Of a stretch of DNA of 64,000 nt, positions 62,121 to 64,000 are shown piece by piece. The DNA comes from DATAZK01 sp965199805. Lineage in GTDB: Bacteria; Actinomycetota; Actinomycetes; Frankiales; Frankiaceae. The position numbers and the translations under genes are program-made. Below the pieces are notes generated by a model. It was not told the DNA's origin and made no database searches. It was given only the letters and a program-made list of their open reading frames with translations. The first letter of the stretch is position 1. Each line of letters starts with the position of its first letter. The stretch is from assembly GCA_965199805.1 (NCBI GenBank), contig CBDATO010000001.1, positions 2,232,001 through 2,296,000 on the forward strand, given 5' to 3'.

Positions 62121-64000
62121 TTGGAAAGACTGGCTCGACTCGCGATCCGGCGGCGATGGTTCGTCCTCGTCACCTGGGTCCTCGTGGTCGTCCTGGCGCA
62201 GGGCATCGCGAGCATCCTCGGGGGATCGGCGTACAAGGACACCTTCAGCCTTCCCCACACCGAGACCGCCACGGTCACGACGCTGCTCAAGGACGCCGGT
62301 CTGGCCAACCAGAGCGGCGCCTCGGCCACGGTCGTCCTCAAGGACAAGAGCGGCAGGTTCACGCAGGCACCGGCGGGGCTGCAGCCCGCGCTGGTCGGCC
62401 TCTGCACCTCCGGCAACCACGTCGCCCTGATCTCCTCGCCGTGGCAGTCGATCGACTGCTCCAAGGACGCGGCGGTGACCGCCGGCAACCCCGGGCTGCT
62501 GAACACGGCGCGCGGGGCCACGACGGCGCTGGTCAACGTCACGTGGGAGGACAACCACTTCGAGCCCGCCTCGTTCAAGGGCGTCTACGACAAGCTCAAG
62601 GACCTGCGGAGCGACTCGCTGCAGGTCGAGTTCACCGGTAACGCGTTCCAGGGCGTCGACCAGAGCTCCGGCGGCGGCAGCTCGGTCTTCATCGGCTTCC
62701 TCGCCGCGCTCATCATCCTGGCGATCGTCTTCCGCACCGTCGCCGCGACGGTGGTGCCCCTGGCCTGCGCGGTCGTCGCGCTCGTCAGCGGGCTCGGCGT
62801 GATCTTCATCCTGAGCCACGGGATCAATGTCTCGAACATCACGCCGTACCTGGCCGAGCTGATGGTGATCGGTGTCGGCGTCGACTACGCGTTGTTCATC
62901 GTGACCCGACATCGCCGCAACCTGCGGCGCGGGATGTCGCTCGACGACTCGATCGCCAACGCGATCAACACGTCGGGTCGTGCGGTGCTCTTCGCCGGGA
63001 CGACCGTCTGCATCGCGATCCTCGGGCTGATCGCCCTCGGGGTCAGCTTCTTCAACGGCATGGCGGTGGCGACGGCACTCGCGGTCGGCTTCACCATGGC
63101 GGCCTCGCTGACCCTGCTCCCGGCACTGCTCAGCCTCTTCGGCCTCAAGGTGCTGCCCCGCAAGCAGCGCGCTGCCGTACGCGCGGGCCAGTTCATGTCT
63201 GACCAGCCGGTCGGCCGCTGGGCGCGCTGGTCGGCCCTCGTCGCCCGCCGCAAGGTGATCGTCGCCGTGCTTGCCGGAGTGATCATGGTGGTGCTGGCGC
63301 TGCCGTTCTTCTCGCTGCAGCTCGGCGCGAGTGACCAGGGCAGCGACCCGAAGGGCTCGACCACCCGCATCGGCTACGACCTGATCAGCTCCGACTTCGG
63401 CGTCGGCTACAACTCCACGCTCGAAGCGGTGGTCAACGGTCCGGGCGCATCCCAGCAGGACTACCTGCAGCGGGTGTCGACGGCGATCAAGGGTGTGCCG
63501 GGCGTCGATCAGAGCAGCGTCGGCGTCGTCAACCTGAAGCCCGACATCGCCTTCGTCACCTTCAAGACGACGACCTCACCGCAGTCGGAGAAGACGTATC
63601 AGGTGGTCCGCGACATGCGGTCCGACGTCCTGCCCCCGCTGTACGAGGGCTCGGCCAACCACATCTACACCTACGGCGAGACGGCCATCAACGTCGACTT
63701 CGCCAAGGTGCTGACCCGCAAGATGCCGCTGTTCATCGCGGTCGTGGTGGGGCTGTCGTTCATCCTGCTGGCGATCGCGTTCCGCAGTCTCGTAGTGCCG
63801 GCCACCGCGGCCGTCATGAACCTGCTGGCCGCCGGCGGATCGTTCGGCGTGTGCGTGGCGATCTTCGGCTGGGGCTGGGGCTCCGATGCGCTGCAGGCCG
63901 GTCCAGGGGCACCGCTCGACGCCTGGATACCCGTGATGCTCTTCGCCATCCTCTTCGGCCTGTCGATGGACTACCAGGTCTTCCTCGTCAGCCGGATCCA
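62121..64000 (+). CDS. MmpL-type RND transporter, incomplete at window end
   Basis: This frame starts at TTG 62121 (LERLARLAIRRRWFVLVTWVLVVVLA); an in-frame TGA lies at 62100 and GGGAG six bases upstream supports TTG. It runs 626 codons to the window end without a stop. TM1 is followed by a periplasmic domain (about 40-185) and helices with GVGVDYALFIVTRHR, the conserved Asp-Tyr proton-relay motif. A second soluble domain follows, then TM7 and the second motif GLSMDYQVFLVSRI at the very end. MmpL proteins export lipids or glycolipids across the membrane. At least one further helix bundle is expected beyond the window. Confidence 0.92.
   Translation, partial: MERLARLAIRRRWFVLVTWVLVVVLAQGIASILGGSAYKDTFSLPHTETATVTTLLKDAGLANQSGASATVVLKDKSGRFTQAPAGLQPALVGLCTSGNHVALISSPWQSIDCSKDAAVTAGNPGLLNTARGATTALVNVTWEDNHFEPASFKGVYDKLKDLRSDSLQVEFTGNAFQGVDQSSGGGSSVFIGFLAALIILAIVFRTVAATVVPLACAVVALVSGLGVIFILSHGINVSNITPYLAELMVIGVGVDYALFIVTRHRRNLRRGMSLDDSIANAINTSGRAVLFAGTTVCIAILGLIALGVSFFNGMAVATALAVGFTMAASLTLLPALLSLFGLKVLPRKQRAAVRAGQFMSDQPVGRWARWSALVARRKVIVAVLAGVIMVVLALPFFSLQLGASDQGSDPKGSTTRIGYDLISSDFGVGYNSTLEAVVNGPGASQQDYLQRVSTAIKGVPGVDQSSVGVVNLKPDIAFVTFKTTTSPQSEKTYQVVRDMRSDVLPPLYEGSANHIYTYGETAINVDFAKVLTRKMPLFIAVVVGLSFILLAIAFRSLVVPATAAVMNLLAAGGSFGVCVAIFGWGWGSDALQAGPGAPLDAWIPVMLFAILFGLSMDYQVFLVSRI

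Overview
The window is a dense, very GC-rich chromosomal segment (about 70% GC by eye, strong G/C preference at third codon positions, many GTG and a few TTG starts) from an actinobacterium. Monomeric NADP isocitrate dehydrogenase, a DUF222/HNH (13E12-type) gene with a LexA-like box, an MmpL-type transporter, an EAL-DICT signalling protein, KatG, and many SDR, SnoaL and EthD catabolic genes all fit Actinomycetota. I cannot name the genus. I see no rRNA, tRNA, CRISPR array, insertion sequence or replication origin. No gap between genes exceeds about 300 bp.

Layout. 1-8.3 kb: oxidative and catabolic enzymes (carboxymuconolactone decarboxylase-like protein, hydroxyisobutyrate dehydrogenase-like reductase, three SDRs, a type B carboxylesterase), BluB for the cobalamin lower ligand, a DUF5666 repeat protein and an SGNH lipoprotein. 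8.4-16.8 kb: isocitrate dehydrogenase, a lipoprotein with an apparent papain-like triad, a Rieske oxygenase, a UPF0104 membrane protein, a 2OG-Fe(II) oxygenase-like protein and a membrane protein of unknown role. 16.8-19.1 kb: an SDR-SnoaL-SDR operon. 19.2-24.6 kb: secreted subtilisin, alpha/beta hydrolase, EAL-DICT protein, MarR-Dabb pair and a small zinc-ribbon-like protein. 24.6-29.2 kb, minus strand: KatG, a double EthD protein and a DHA2 exporter. 29.4-35.8 kb: a tightly overlapping four-gene glycosyltransferase operon, preceded by a perfect palindrome and a 17-codon leader ORF; two of its proteins are two-domain fusions in mirrored order. 35.7-42.4 kb: two small unknown genes, glutathione peroxidase, SDR, YkgJ-type protein, SnoaL protein, GT2 glycosyltransferase, DinB protein, and a DUF222/HNH gene broken by an in-frame TAA. 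42.5-49.1 kb: a large LuxR-family ATPase regulator, a BenE-type transporter, and a divergent TetR-exporter pair with a 25-bp operator candidate. 49.1-54.1 kb, minus strand: a five-gene ion-transport operon (TDT/SLAC1-like, ClC, two CrcB fluoride channels, Na+/H+ antiporter) facing a LysR gene across palindromes. 54.2-64 kb: LysR, molybdopterin oxidoreductase, MFS transporter, enoyl-CoA hydratase, a secreted sugar-dehydrogenase-like propeller with a PKD domain, and an MmpL transporter cut by the window end.

A recurrent signal is a TANNNT hexamer 6 or 7 bases before an ATG or GTG with no Shine-Dalgarno. Nine genes show it, which points to widespread leaderless transcription and settles several start codons, including those of the MarR and LysR genes. 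The best candidates for an undescribed system are the glycosyltransferase operon with its leader ORF and the LysR-facing anion/fluoride operon.
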